NCBI GenBank assembly: GCA_902582755.1
Contig: CACHSZ010000008.1
Span: 1 to 37,435 of the forward strand
DNA: 37,435 nucleotides
From: an uncultured Alphaproteobacteria bacterium
Lineage (GTDB): Bacteria > Pseudomonadota > Alphaproteobacteria > HIMB59 > GCA-002718135
Reading direction: 5' to 3'
The notes under the pieces: generated by a model
Told to the model about the DNA's origin: nothing
The model's database searches: none
What the model saw: only the letters and a program-made list of their open reading frames with translations
Shown here: positions 8,958 through 17,873 of the stretch, one piece after another
Position numbering within the stretch: the stretch's first letter is position 1
Layout of the letters: every line of letters starts with the position of its first letter
Translations under genes and position numbers: made by a program

Positions 8958-10394
8958 ATGAAACGTAACAGAAAAGCTAAAATTTTAGCTACCTTAGGAC
9001 CTGCATCATCAGATAAAAAAATAATAGAAGATTTATTTGTGGCTGGATGTGATGTTTTTAGATTAAATTTTTCACATGGTGATTTAGAAACTCATAGAAA
9101 AAATTATGTAACTATTAGATCTCTTGAAGAAAAACATAATCATTCGTCATGCATATTAGCTGACTTACAAGGGCCCAAGTTAAGAGTGGGTACATTTAAG
9201 AATACAAAAGAAAATTTAGTTAAAGGTCAAAATTTTATACTAGATCTTTCAACTGAACCTGGAGATAATAATAGGGTTAACTTTCCCCATGAAGAAATAT
9301 ATGATTTTTTAACACCTAATTCTATTTTATTAGTAAATGATGGAAGGATTAGATTACAAGTTGTTGAACAAAAAAAAGATAGTTTAATAACAGAAGTTTT
9401 AAATGATGCTGAAATCTCAAATAACAAAGGTGTAAATATTCCAGATGTTATTCTTCCAATAGATGCTCTTACCAAAAAAGATAAATCTGATCTTATGAAG
9501 GCATTAGATATGGGAGTTGATTGGGTTGCACTTTCTTTCGTGCAACAAGCAGAGGATATACACAAACTAAAAAAAATAATTAACAACAAAGCACTCGTGA
9601 TGGCTAAAATTGAAAAGCCTTCAGCAGTAAAGAATATTGATGATATTATTAATGCTGCAGATGGTATTATGATAGCTAGAGGTGATTTAGGTGTTGAAAT
9701 GCCAACAGAACAAGTTCCAATAGTGCAAAAAAATATTATTAAAAGATGTAGGCACTTTGGTAAACCAGTAGTTGTTGCTACACAAATGCTTGAAAGTATG
9801 ATTGAAAATCTTGTTCCAACGAGAGCTGAAGCATCTGATGTTGCTAACGCTATTTACGATGGAACAGATGCTGTAATGTTATCTGGCGAGTCTGCTATTG
9901 GAGCACATCCAATTCAAGTAGTAAGAACTATGAATAAAATAATAGAAAATGTTGAAAATGATAAAAATAATTATGATTTACAAATTACTAAAGAAAATAT
10001 TGATGATGTTGATAATACAGATGCAATAACTTTAGCAGCTTATTCAATTGCAAAAAAATCAGATGCAAAAGCAATTATCACATTTTCTGTTAGTGGTAGA
10101 ACAACGACTAGAATGGCTAGGGAAAGAGCGCCAGTTCAAATTGTCGGTTTATCTCCTAATATTAACACTACAAGAAAAATGCAATTATATTGGGGGGTAA
10201 ACTCATGTCATACACAAGAAGATGCTCAAAATGCTCAAGATATGGTTAATATCGCTTGTTCGATTGCAAAAAATAAAAAATTAGTAGAGCCAGGAGATAA
10301 TGTGGTTATTTCGGCTGGTGTTCCGTTTGGAAGTGCTGGAACTACTAATCTACTTAGATTAGCTGAAATAATTGCCGATAAAGATCTTAAGTAA
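8958..10394 (+). CDS. pyk: Pyruvate kinase
   Basis: Last glycolytic step, converting PEP and ADP to pyruvate and ATP in the cytosol. The 478 residues match the bacterial family. The N-terminus KILATLGPASSD is typical. The active-site signature MAKIEKPSAVKN starts at residue 215 with catalytic Lys217, followed by GIMIARGDLGVEMP (metal and substrate binding) and ATQMLESMIENLVPTRAE. The C-terminal domain contains TFSVSGRTTTRMARERAP. No Shine-Dalgarno is evident. The AT-only run before the start (about 8938-8957) contains TATA-like sequence that may be a promoter. Its 3' end overlaps the convergent aminotransferase gene by 8 bp. Confidence 0.96.
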   Translation: MKRNRKAKILATLGPASSDKKIIEDLFVAGCDVFRLNFSHGDLETHRKNYVTIRSLEEKHNHSSCILADLQGPKLRVGTFKNTKENLVKGQNFILDLSTEPGDNNRVNFPHEEIYDFLTPNSILLVNDGRIRLQVVEQKKDSLITEVLNDAEISNNKGVNIPDVILPIDALTKKDKSDLMKALDMGVDWVALSFVQQAEDIHKLKKIINNKALVMAKIEKPSAVKNIDDIINAADGIMIARGDLGVEMPTEQVPIVQKNIIKRCRHFGKPVVVATQMLESMIENLVPTRAEASDVANAIYDGTDAVMLSGESAIGAHPIQVVRTMNKIIENVENDKNNYDLQITKENIDDVDNTDAITLAAYSIAKKSDAKAIITFSVSGRTTTRMARERAPVQIVGLSPNINTTRKMQLYWGVNSCHTQEDAQNAQDMVNIACSIAKNKKLVEPGDNVVISAGVPFGSAGTTNLLRLAEIIADKDLK

Positions 10395-11589
10395 GTTTAT
10401 TACAAGCTTCTTTTATTCTGTTGCAGGCATCTTCCAAAATTGCATCACTAGTTGCATAAGATAATCTAAAATAAGGGGATAACCCAAATGCTGCACCATG
10501 AACTCCTGCTACACCTTGATCCTCTAAAAGGTATGTCATAAAATCTTCATCATTGGAGATATATTTTTCATTTGGTGTTTTTTTTCCAATTATACCCTCG
10601 CAATTTGGATAAACGTAAAAAGCTCCTTCTGGTTTTTGACAAGTAATTCCATCAATAGCATTTAATTTACTCAATACTAAATCTCTGCGTTTCAAAAATT
10701 TTTTATTATGGTCGTTTATAAAATCCTGCGGACCACTTATTGCTTCAACTGCAGCAGCCATTGTAATTGAAGAAGTTGATGTTGTGCTTTGTGATTGTAT
10801 TTTGTTCATAGCAGCAATAATCTCTTTTGGTGCTCCACAATACCCAAGTCTCCATCCTGTCATGCAATATGATTTTGAAACACCATTTAGTGTCAAACAT
10901 CTGTCTTTCAGTGAAGGTTCAATAGAAGCAAGAGTATGAAATTCTATTCTATCATAAACAATTTTTTCATATATATCATCACACATTATAAGAACATTAG
11001 GATATTTTTTTAAGATAAGTGCTAAGTCTTCTAACTCTTTTTTTGAATAAACTGAGCCAGTTGGATTACTAGGACTATTTAACATTAACCATTTTGTTTT
11101 AGTGTTTATATTTTTTTCTAGTTGTTCTGGTGTAATCTTAAAATTTTGTGATTGAGGACACTTTACTATCACTGGCTTCCCTTCTGCTAATAAAACAATA
11201 TCTGGATAACTAACCCAAAAAGGAGCTGTTATAATGACCTCATCTCCTGGATTAATTGTTGCCATCATAGCATTATAGATAATGTGTTTGCCTCCAACAC
11301 CACATATGATTTCATCTAATTGATAATCAATATTATTATCTTCTCTAAATTTTTTCTGAATTGCTTTTTGTAATTCTGGTGTGCCTTTACCTGGTACATA
11401 TTTAGTTTTACCCTCTTCCATCGCTTTATTAGCAGCATCTCTTATATTTTTTGGTGTGTTAAAATCTGGCTCACCAGCTGCAAGAACAATTACATCTTTA
11501 CCCTCGTCCTTCAAAGCTTTGGCTTTGACATTTATACCTACAGTCATTGAAGGTTTTATTTTACTTAGTCTATCTGCAACAAAATTCAT
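10387..11589 (-). CDS. aatA: Aspartate aminotransferase (class I/II, PLP-dependent)
   Basis: PLP enzyme interconverting aspartate/2-oxoglutarate and oxaloacetate/glutamate. The 400 residues belong to the Ib type common in Alphaproteobacteria. The PLP lysine is Lys239 in VSKSYCMTGWRLGYCG. NSPSNPTGSVYSKKEL carries the Asn that contacts PLP, and CDDIYEKIVYD the Asp-x-x-Tyr pair. The C-terminal FRLSYATSD contains the arginine that binds the substrate carboxylate. It starts immediately after the TauE/SafE gene stop (no gap), suggesting a two-gene unit, and overlaps pyk convergently by 8 bp. Exact amino-acid preference (Asp, or also aromatic or prephenate) is not resolved. Confidence 0.93.
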   Translation of the reverse strand: MNFVADRLSKIKPSMTVGINVKAKALKDEGKDVIVLAAGEPDFNTPKNIRDAANKAMEEGKTKYVPGKGTPELQKAIQKKFREDNNIDYQLDEIICGVGGKHIIYNAMMATINPGDEVIITAPFWVSYPDIVLLAEGKPVIVKCPQSQNFKITPEQLEKNINTKTKWLMLNSPSNPTGSVYSKKELEDLALILKKYPNVLIMCDDIYEKIVYDRIEFHTLASIEPSLKDRCLTLNGVSKSYCMTGWRLGYCGAPKEIIAAMNKIQSQSTTSTSSITMAAAVEAISGPQDFINDHNKKFLKRRDLVLSKLNAIDGITCQKPEGAFYVYPNCEGIIGKKTPNEKYISNDEDFMTYLLEDQGVAGVHGAAFGLSPYFRLSYATSDAILEDACNRIKEACNKLT

Positions 11590-12399
11590 TTAAATTATAA
11601 AATGTTCAATAATTAGACTAGCACAAGTTAACAACAAAAAAATAGCAAAAATCTTTCTTAATACTAACTTATCTATATTTGATGAAACTTTTGCACCAAT
11701 TCCAGCAGTAAATATACTAGTTATCGATATAAAAAAAACTATTATAATATTTACGTAACCAAGAGAATAAATGGGAAGTTCATTTATATTTGACCCAGTA
11801 TATATAAATGTAAGTGTTCCTGGAAAAGCAATTAAAAACCCAAAAACAGCAGAGGTTCCAACTGCTTCATGAATCTTTTTTGAAAACATTGTTAAAGTTG
11901 GAACACTAAAACTACCACCACCTATACCAATTGTTGCAGATAAAAAACCAATAGAAGAGCTTATTAAAAAATTAATTATATTAGACGATGGTATATCATT
12001 GCTTACAACAATTGGGCTTTGTTGAAACAGCATATTTAATGAAATCAAAAATGCCAGAATTACAAAAAGAATAACTAAACTCTGTCCTGAAATAGCACTT
12101 GCTGCAAGTGAACCTACAATTGATCCTATTATTATTCCTATTGCCCATTTTTTTACAATTATCAAATTTGTATTTTTAAGCTTAACATGAGATCTTATAG
12201 AAGAAATTGAAGTAAAACAAATAACACCAAGAGAAGATGCTACAGCAACATGCATGACAATTTCAGAGCTGTAACCAAGATTAAGTAAAATAAAGTAAGT
12301 TACAGGTACAATTATTATTCCACCTCCAACTCCTAATAATCCTGCAATAAAACCAGAGACTAGACCTGTTAATAAAAAAATAAATACTATTGAAGTCAA
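11590..12399 (-). CDS. TauE/SafE family membrane permease
   Basis: Predicted inner-membrane transporter of the sulfite/sulfonate exporter family, 269 residues with about eight hydrophobic helices. The two inverted-repeat halves each carry the family's Gly-rich turn: AGLLGVGGGIIIVP near residues 19-32 and SATIGIGGGSFSVPTL in the second half. Substrate is unknown; family members move sulfite, sulfoacetate or other small anions. The start is TTG at 12399, as no ATG or GTG lies nearby before the first helix. Upstream of the aminotransferase with no gap, and divergent from the saccharopine dehydrogenase gene across 65 bp. Confidence 0.9.
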   Translation of the reverse strand: MTSIVFIFLLTGLVSGFIAGLLGVGGGIIIVPVTYFILLNLGYSSEIVMHVAVASSLGVICFTSISSIRSHVKLKNTNLIIVKKWAIGIIIGSIVGSLAASAISGQSLVILFVILAFLISLNMLFQQSPIVVSNDIPSSNIINFLISSSIGFLSATIGIGGGSFSVPTLTMFSKKIHEAVGTSAVFGFLIAFPGTLTFIYTGSNINELPIYSLGYVNIIIVFFISITSIFTAGIGAKVSSNIDKLVLRKIFAIFLLLTCASLIIEHFII

Positions 12400-12464
12400 A
12401 TAAATTTCCGTATTTTAAGTTTCATTAATGTAGTAAACAATTTAATATAAAAGTAAATAAGACT

Positions 12465-13592
12465 ATGAAACATGTACATTGGATAGGAACTGGACTATCT
12501 TCTATTCCAGGAATTAGAAGATTAGCTAAAAATTTAGATAATTTTACAGTATGGAATAGAACATTAGATAAGGCTATAAAGAGTATTGACCATGTAGATA
12601 AAAACAATGTGAACGCAAAACAGTTTGATGTTGATTTATTATTTAACGAAACTGATCCAGGTGATATTGTTATTTCTCAACTGCCAGCAAACAAACATTT
12701 AGAAATAGCTAAACTTTGTTTAAAACATAAATGTCATTTTGCATCTTCTAGTTACCTTAATCCAGAAATAAATATGCTAAATCCAGATGTAAAAAAAGAA
12801 AATTTAGTATTTATTAATGAGGTCGGTTTAGACCCAGGTATCGATCATTTTTTTTCCCATTTACTTGTCAGTGATCTTAAAAAAATCTCGACTGAAAAAA
12901 CAGAAGTGGTTTATGAATCATATTGTGGGGGTTTTCCAGCAATTCCAAATGATTTCAAATATAAATTTAGTTGGTCTCCAGCTGGAGTAATCAAAGCCTT
13001 AAACAATGATGCAAAATATATAACAAAAGGAAAAATAAATACTGTAACTCCTTACAAATCTATTAGTTCTTATTCAATATCTGATGAAAATTTTGAAGCT
13101 TATCCAAACAGAGATTCAACTCCATATGTAAGTGAATACTTGTTTGATGAGAAATGGAAAGTCAAAGAGTTCGTAAGAGGAACTTTGCGACTTGATGGTT
13201 GGAAAGAAGCATGGCAAGATATTTTTTCAATGCTTGAAAATAGATCGGATAATATAGAAGCTGAAATCAATGAAAAAAGTGAAGAATTATTAAAAGATAA
13301 TAAATATTTACCTGAGGAAGAAGATCGCGTTGTACTTTCTGTAAAACTTAAAGCTTTTGAAAATCATAATAAAATTTTTGATAGTTCTTATTTTTTGGAT
13401 GAAAAAGGAAGTGGTGAAAATACTGCAATGGGCAAACTTGTATCGATTACTTTATCAGCTGCGATTGATCTAATTTTGGATAATAAAATTGAGACTGGTG
13501 TTAAAACTGCACCACATAAAACAGAAGACATAATGTATTTTTTTAAAATTTTAAAAGATTATAAAATTAATATCCAACAAGAGAATGGATAA
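12465..13592 (+). CDS. Saccharopine dehydrogenase (glutamate-forming, LYS9/SDH type)
   Basis: Predicted to oxidise saccharopine to alpha-aminoadipate semialdehyde and glutamate, the second step of saccharopine-route lysine catabolism. The 375-residue protein opens with the nucleotide-binding turn IGTGLSSIPG. It then carries NEVGLDPGIDHFFSHL near 121-136, SYCGGFPAIP, KFSWSPAGVIKALNN and YPNRDSTPY, stretches I recognise from the SDH half of eukaryotic AASS. Its 3' end overlaps the next gene by 8 bp (ATGGATAA), and that gene encodes the LKR half, so the two are surely coupled. In animals and plants the halves are fused as LKR-SDH; here they are separate and in SDH-LKR order. First gene of a seven-gene plus-strand run. 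Confidence 0.9.
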   Translation: MKHVHWIGTGLSSIPGIRRLAKNLDNFTVWNRTLDKAIKSIDHVDKNNVNAKQFDVDLLFNETDPGDIVISQLPANKHLEIAKLCLKHKCHFASSSYLNPEINMLNPDVKKENLVFINEVGLDPGIDHFFSHLLVSDLKKISTEKTEVVYESYCGGFPAIPNDFKYKFSWSPAGVIKALNNDAKYITKGKINTVTPYKSISSYSISDENFEAYPNRDSTPYVSEYLFDEKWKVKEFVRGTLRLDGWKEAWQDIFSMLENRSDNIEAEINEKSEELLKDNKYLPEEEDRVVLSVKLKAFENHNKIFDSSYFLDEKGSGENTAMGKLVSITLSAAIDLILDNKIETGVKTAPHKTEDIMYFFKILKDYKINIQQENG

Positions 13593-14814
13593 GCAATTAA
13601 CCAATATTGGTATTGTTAGAGAGTCTAGAAAAGATGAAAATAGAACTCCTCTAGTCCCAGAACATATTAAAAAATACAAAGATAGCAATCCAAATATTAA
13701 TTTCATTATTCAGCCATCAAATAGTAGATGTTTTTCTGATGAAGAATATGAATTATGTGGTGCTAAAATTAATGAAAATTTAAATGAATGCTCAATCATA
13801 TTCGGAGTTAAAGAAATTGATCCAAATTTTTTAATTAATAATAGGACATATCTTTTTTTTTCTCACACTTTTAAAATTAATAAACAACAAAAAAATATTG
13901 AAAAACATAAGAAAGACCTACTCTTATCAATTTTAAATAAAAAAATTACATTGATTGATTATGAAAATATCAGAGGTAAAAATGGTACAAGATGTTTAGG
14001 TTTTGGAAGATTTGCAGGTATTATTGGTTGTTATAATACTTTAAATTTATTGCTTAAAGTGCTTGGAAAACAATCTCTTGCTAGTGCCTATAAAATTAAT
14101 GATTATGAAAGATTAGTATTAAATTTAAAAAATTTATATTTTCCTAAAACTAAAATTCTAGTTACTGGTGATGGTAGAGTTGCAAAAGGAGTAATTGAAC
14201 TTTTAAATCTAACAAACATTAAAGCAGTATCAAAAAAAGACTTTTTGGAAAAAAAATTTGATCAACCTATTTTTTGTAATTTAGAAACTAAAGATTATGT
14301 TACAAATAATTCTTCCACCAACTTTAACCTTGAACATTTTATTGATAATCCTCAAGGTTATTCTAGTTCTGCATTACAATATTTAAAAGAAACTGATATA
14401 CTTATAAGTGCACATTACTGGGACCCATCTTCTCCAAAAATATTTGAGAATGAAGACTTAAAAGTTTTACAAAATCTAAAAATTGTTGGCGATATTACTT
14501 GTGATATTAATGGCTCTGTTCCAACTACAATACGATCAACAACAATTGAGGAGCCAAATTATTGGATTGAAAGATATACTTTAAAAGAAATAGATGAAAA
14601 TAATGATGGAATTGCTGTTATGGCAGTTGATAATTTACCATCTGAATTACCACGTGATTCAAGTACAGAATTTAGTGAAGGTATTATCAAAGAAGTTCTT
14701 CCTTTTTTATTAAAAGAAGATGATGGAAGAATATTAAATGGAACAATAACAGCAGATGGTAGTTTTTTAGAAAAGTACAATTATCTAAATGATTATATTA
14801 GAATCAATGAATAA
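13585..14814 (+). CDS. Lysine-ketoglutarate reductase (saccharopine dehydrogenase, lysine side; LKR type)
   Basis: Predicted to condense lysine with 2-oxoglutarate to saccharopine, the first step of lysine degradation. The 409-residue protein belongs to the AlaDH/PNT superfamily: an N-terminal domain from GIVRESRKDENRTPL, then FSHTFK, TLIDYENI and GFGRFAGIIGCYNTL, then a nucleotide-binding domain with LVTGDGRVAKGV near 192-203. The C-terminal part (GDITCDINGSVPTTI, STTIEEP, AVDNLPSELP, NGTITADGS) resembles the LKR half of AASS more than fungal LYS1, so I favour the catabolic role. It overlaps the SDH gene before it by 8 bp and uvrB after it by 8 bp if uvrB starts at 14807. Confidence 0.86.
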   Translation: MDKQLTNIGIVRESRKDENRTPLVPEHIKKYKDSNPNINFIIQPSNSRCFSDEEYELCGAKINENLNECSIIFGVKEIDPNFLINNRTYLFFSHTFKINKQQKNIEKHKKDLLLSILNKKITLIDYENIRGKNGTRCLGFGRFAGIIGCYNTLNLLLKVLGKQSLASAYKINDYERLVLNLKNLYFPKTKILVTGDGRVAKGVIELLNLTNIKAVSKKDFLEKKFDQPIFCNLETKDYVTNNSSTNFNLEHFIDNPQGYSSSALQYLKETDILISAHYWDPSSPKIFENEDLKVLQNLKIVGDITCDINGSVPTTIRSTTIEEPNYWIERYTLKEIDENNDGIAVMAVDNLPSELPRDSSTEFSEGIIKEVLPFLLKEDDGRILNGTITADGSFLEKYNYLNDYIRINE

Positions 14815-16861
14815 AGCAGAAAAAAAACATCATCTCTCTTCCGAAATCACAACACCTTTTAAAATTGTAAGTGATTTTAATCCAAGTGGTGATCAGCCTG
14901 AAGCAATTAAAAGTATTGTTAAAAGTCTAAATGAAGGAGAACAAGAACAAGTTCTTTTAGGTGTCACTGGATCAGGTAAGACCTTTACAATGGCTAAAGT
15001 AATTGAAAAAGTACAGAAACCGACTTTAATAATGGCACCAAACAAAACATTAGCAGCACAACTTTATGGAGAAATGAAAAATTTGTTTCCAAATAATGCT
15101 GTTGAATATTTTGTCAGTTATTATGATTATTACACACCAGAAGCATATGTACCAAGAACTGATACATATATTGAAAAAGAATCTTCAATAAACGAACAAA
15201 TTGATCGTCTAAGACATTCAGCTACTAGATCTTTAGTGGAAAGAAGAGATACAATCATAGTAGCATCAGTTTCTTGTATTTATGGTATTGGATCAGTTGA
15301 TGCTTATTCTTCAATGTCTTTTACTTTAGATAAAAATCAATCAATAAGTAGAGAGATAATTATCAGAAAGTTGGTAGAACTTTTATACAAACGTCGTGAC
15401 ATGGACTTTAGAAGAGGTAGCTTTAGGGCTAAGGGAGATATTTTAGAAATTTTCCCTTCTCACTATGAAGATATTTCTTGGAAAATATCTATGTTTGGAG
15501 ATGATATAGAGAGTATAACACAAGTGGACCCACTTACTGGAGAGAGGCTCGGAGAACTTGAACAAATAAGAATCTTTGCAAACTCTCATTATGTAACCCC
15601 AAAGCCAACAATAAAAAAAGCAATTACGATGATTAAAAATGATCTAAAAAAACAATTAGAGATTTTTGAAAAAGAAAAAAAATACTTAGAAAGACAAAGG
15701 TTGGATGAGAGAACTACATTTGACTTAGAAATGATGGAAACTACTGGAAGTTGTAGTGGTATTGAAAATTATTCTAGATATTTGTCAGGAAGACAGCCGG
15801 GAGAGCCTCCTCCTACACTTTATGAATACATTCCAGAAGACTCTTTATTGTTTATAGATGAAAGCCACCAGACATGTGGTCAAATAGCAGGAATGTACAA
15901 AGGTGATTTTTCTAGAAAATCAACTTTAGCTCAATATGGTTTTAGACTACCAAGTTGTGTAGATAACAGACCTTTAAAAAGAGAAGAATGGGATGCAATG
16001 CGTCCACAAACTATATTTGTAAGTGCAACACCAGGAGATTATGAACTTGAAAAGACAGGTGGTACCTTTGTTGAACAAGTAATTAGACCAACAGGTTTAA
16101 TTGATCCACCTATTGAGATAAGGCCCACTAAACATCAAATTGATAACTTAATTGATGAATGTAAAAAAACTATAGATAAAGGTCATCGTGTTCTGATCAC
16201 AACACTTACAAAAAAAATGGCCGAAGATCTTACTGAATATATTAATGAAGAAGGATTGAAAGTAAGGTATCTTCACTCTGATATTGATACATTAGAAAGA
16301 ATAGAAATTATTAGAGATCTAAGATTAGGGGTTTTTAATATTTTAGTTGGAATAAACCTTCTTAGAGAAGGTTTAGATATTCCTGAATGTGCTTTAATGG
16401 CTATATTAGATGCTGATAAGGAAGGTTACCTTCGTTCAAGAACTAGTTTAATTCAGACTATTGGTAGAGCTGCAAGAAATGTTGAAAGTAAAGTCTTAAT
16501 GTATGCTGATAACATTACCACTAGTATGAAAGAAGCAATCGAAGAGACAGATAGAAGACGATCAAAACAACTAGAATATAATAAAATAAATAAAATTACG
16601 CCAATCAGTATTAAAAAGAATATTCAAGAAATAATTGAGAACACGGCTGAACAAGATCATGTTACAGTTGAAATTGATAATGCTAAAGAATTAGTTGGTA
16701 AGGATCTTGATAAACATATTAAAAATTTAGAGAAAAAAATGAATGAATTTGCTTCAAAACTTGAATTTGAAGAAGCAGCAAGATTACGAGATGAAATTAA
16801 TAGATTAAAGGCAAAAGAAGTGGGTCTTTCTAATAAAGTTTTGCAGTTTAAAAAGAATTAA
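14807..16861 (+). CDS. uvrB: Excinuclease ABC subunit B
   Basis: DNA-damage-verifying helicase-like subunit of nucleotide excision repair. The 684-residue product has Walker A GVTGSGKT (52-59), the beta-hairpin region YYDYYTPEAYVPRTDTYIEK, the DESH box at 351-354, GINLLREGLDIPE and TIGRAARN (motifs V-VI), and a C-terminal UVR domain ending FEEAARLRDEINRLK that binds UvrC. Start: an in-frame ATG at 14789 would add six residues and overlap the preceding gene by 26 bp. I prefer ATG 14807, which overlaps by 8 bp (ATGAATAA), the same geometry as the upstream pair. The stop overlaps the next ATG by one base (TAATG). A repair gene inside a catabolic run is probably just dense packing. Confidence 0.96.
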   Translation: MNKAEKKHHLSSEITTPFKIVSDFNPSGDQPEAIKSIVKSLNEGEQEQVLLGVTGSGKTFTMAKVIEKVQKPTLIMAPNKTLAAQLYGEMKNLFPNNAVEYFVSYYDYYTPEAYVPRTDTYIEKESSINEQIDRLRHSATRSLVERRDTIIVASVSCIYGIGSVDAYSSMSFTLDKNQSISREIIIRKLVELLYKRRDMDFRRGSFRAKGDILEIFPSHYEDISWKISMFGDDIESITQVDPLTGERLGELEQIRIFANSHYVTPKPTIKKAITMIKNDLKKQLEIFEKEKKYLERQRLDERTTFDLEMMETTGSCSGIENYSRYLSGRQPGEPPPTLYEYIPEDSLLFIDESHQTCGQIAGMYKGDFSRKSTLAQYGFRLPSCVDNRPLKREEWDAMRPQTIFVSATPGDYELEKTGGTFVEQVIRPTGLIDPPIEIRPTKHQIDNLIDECKKTIDKGHRVLITTLTKKMAEDLTEYINEEGLKVRYLHSDIDTLERIEIIRDLRLGVFNILVGINLLREGLDIPECALMAILDADKEGYLRSRTSLIQTIGRAARNVESKVLMYADNITTSMKEAIEETDRRRSKQLEYNKINKITPISIKKNIQEIIENTAEQDHVTVEIDNAKELVGKDLDKHIKNLEKKMNEFASKLEFEEAARLRDEINRLKAKEVGLSNKVLQFKKN

Positions 16862-17865
16862 TGGATATTGTATTTTCAGAAACTAACCAAACTGGAGTCA
16901 TTAAACTAAATCGTCCTAAAGCTTTAAATGCTCTCAATTTAGAAATGGCAAAAAAATTCCATGACAAATTATTAGAATGGGAAGAAAAAGATAATATCTT
17001 AAGAGTATTGTTAGTTGGAGAAGGTAAACATTTTTGTGCAGGAGGTGATGTAAAATCTCTTGTTCTTGCTGGAAAAGAAAACTCTTTAAAACATGATTTT
17101 TTTAAAATTGAGTATAAACTTAATTATTTAATAAGCCAATTTAGTAAAGAATTTCTTTCAGTTTGGAATGGTGTAGTGATGGGAGGCGGGGTTGGTTTAT
17201 CAATCTATGGTGATCATAGATTGGCAACCGACAATTCAAAATTTGCAATGCCAGAAACTGCCATCGGTTTTTTTCCGGATGTTGGTGGAAGTTATTTTTT
17301 ATCAAATCTTCCAGGTAACATTGGTAAGTTTATTGGTTTAACGGGTGAGGTTTTAGGGTTAAATGAATTAATTTTTTTCGGATTAGCAACTCACTATTTT
17401 AAAAGTAATAAAATAGAAGATGTTAAAGAAAAATTTATTACAAGAGGAGAAATTTCACACGATAATTTTGAAGTAAAGAATGATACATATCTAATTAAAA
17501 ATATGAATTTAATAAATGAACTATTTAATGGAAATATTCAAACAATCATATCAAATTTAAAAAATCATAACTCAGAGTTTTCAAAAAAAATTTTAGATAT
17601 TCTTTTAGTTAAATGTCCAATGAGTCTTGCGATAAGCACTAAACTTATAGATGATGCAAAAAGTAAACCGTTAAAAGAATGTTTAGAAACTGAATTTCAA
17701 TTAAGTCAAAAAATAGTATACCGTAGTGACTTTGATAATGGTGTAAATTCTGTGCTAATTTCAAAAGATCATAATCCTAATTGGGAACCATCAAAAATAG
17801 ATGAAATAAATATAGAAGATCTAGATTTTTATTTTGAAACTCATACTGAAAATCTTTATCTATAA
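16861..17865 (+). CDS. 3-hydroxyisobutyryl-CoA hydrolase / enoyl-CoA hydratase family
   Basis: Crotonase-fold enzyme, 334 residues. The features match HIBCH of valine catabolism (3-hydroxyisobutyryl-CoA to 3-hydroxyisobutyrate) better than enoyl-CoA hydratase: HFCAGGDVKSL (58-68), NGVVMGGGVGLSIYGDHRLA (103-122) and FAMPETAIGFFPDVGGSYFL (128-147) with Glu132 and Asp140. It also has the longer C-terminal part of HIBCH. The Gly-rich stretches form the oxyanion hole that holds the thioester carbonyl. The ATG overlaps the uvrB stop by one base. The genes around it also serve amino-acid breakdown (lysine upstream, methylglycines downstream). Confidence 0.88.
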   Translation: MDIVFSETNQTGVIKLNRPKALNALNLEMAKKFHDKLLEWEEKDNILRVLLVGEGKHFCAGGDVKSLVLAGKENSLKHDFFKIEYKLNYLISQFSKEFLSVWNGVVMGGGVGLSIYGDHRLATDNSKFAMPETAIGFFPDVGGSYFLSNLPGNIGKFIGLTGEVLGLNELIFFGLATHYFKSNKIEDVKEKFITRGEISHDNFEVKNDTYLIKNMNLINELFNGNIQTIISNLKNHNSEFSKKILDILLVKCPMSLAISTKLIDDAKSKPLKECLETEFQLSQKIVYRSDFDNGVNSVLISKDHNPNWEPSKIDEINIEDLDFYFETHTENLYL

Positions 17866-17873
17866 TATTACAA

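Noticed and set aside
9227-9589. 120-residue minus-strand frame inside pyk
   Set aside because: Antisense shadow of the pyruvate kinase gene, with no promoter or ribosome binding site and no family resemblance.
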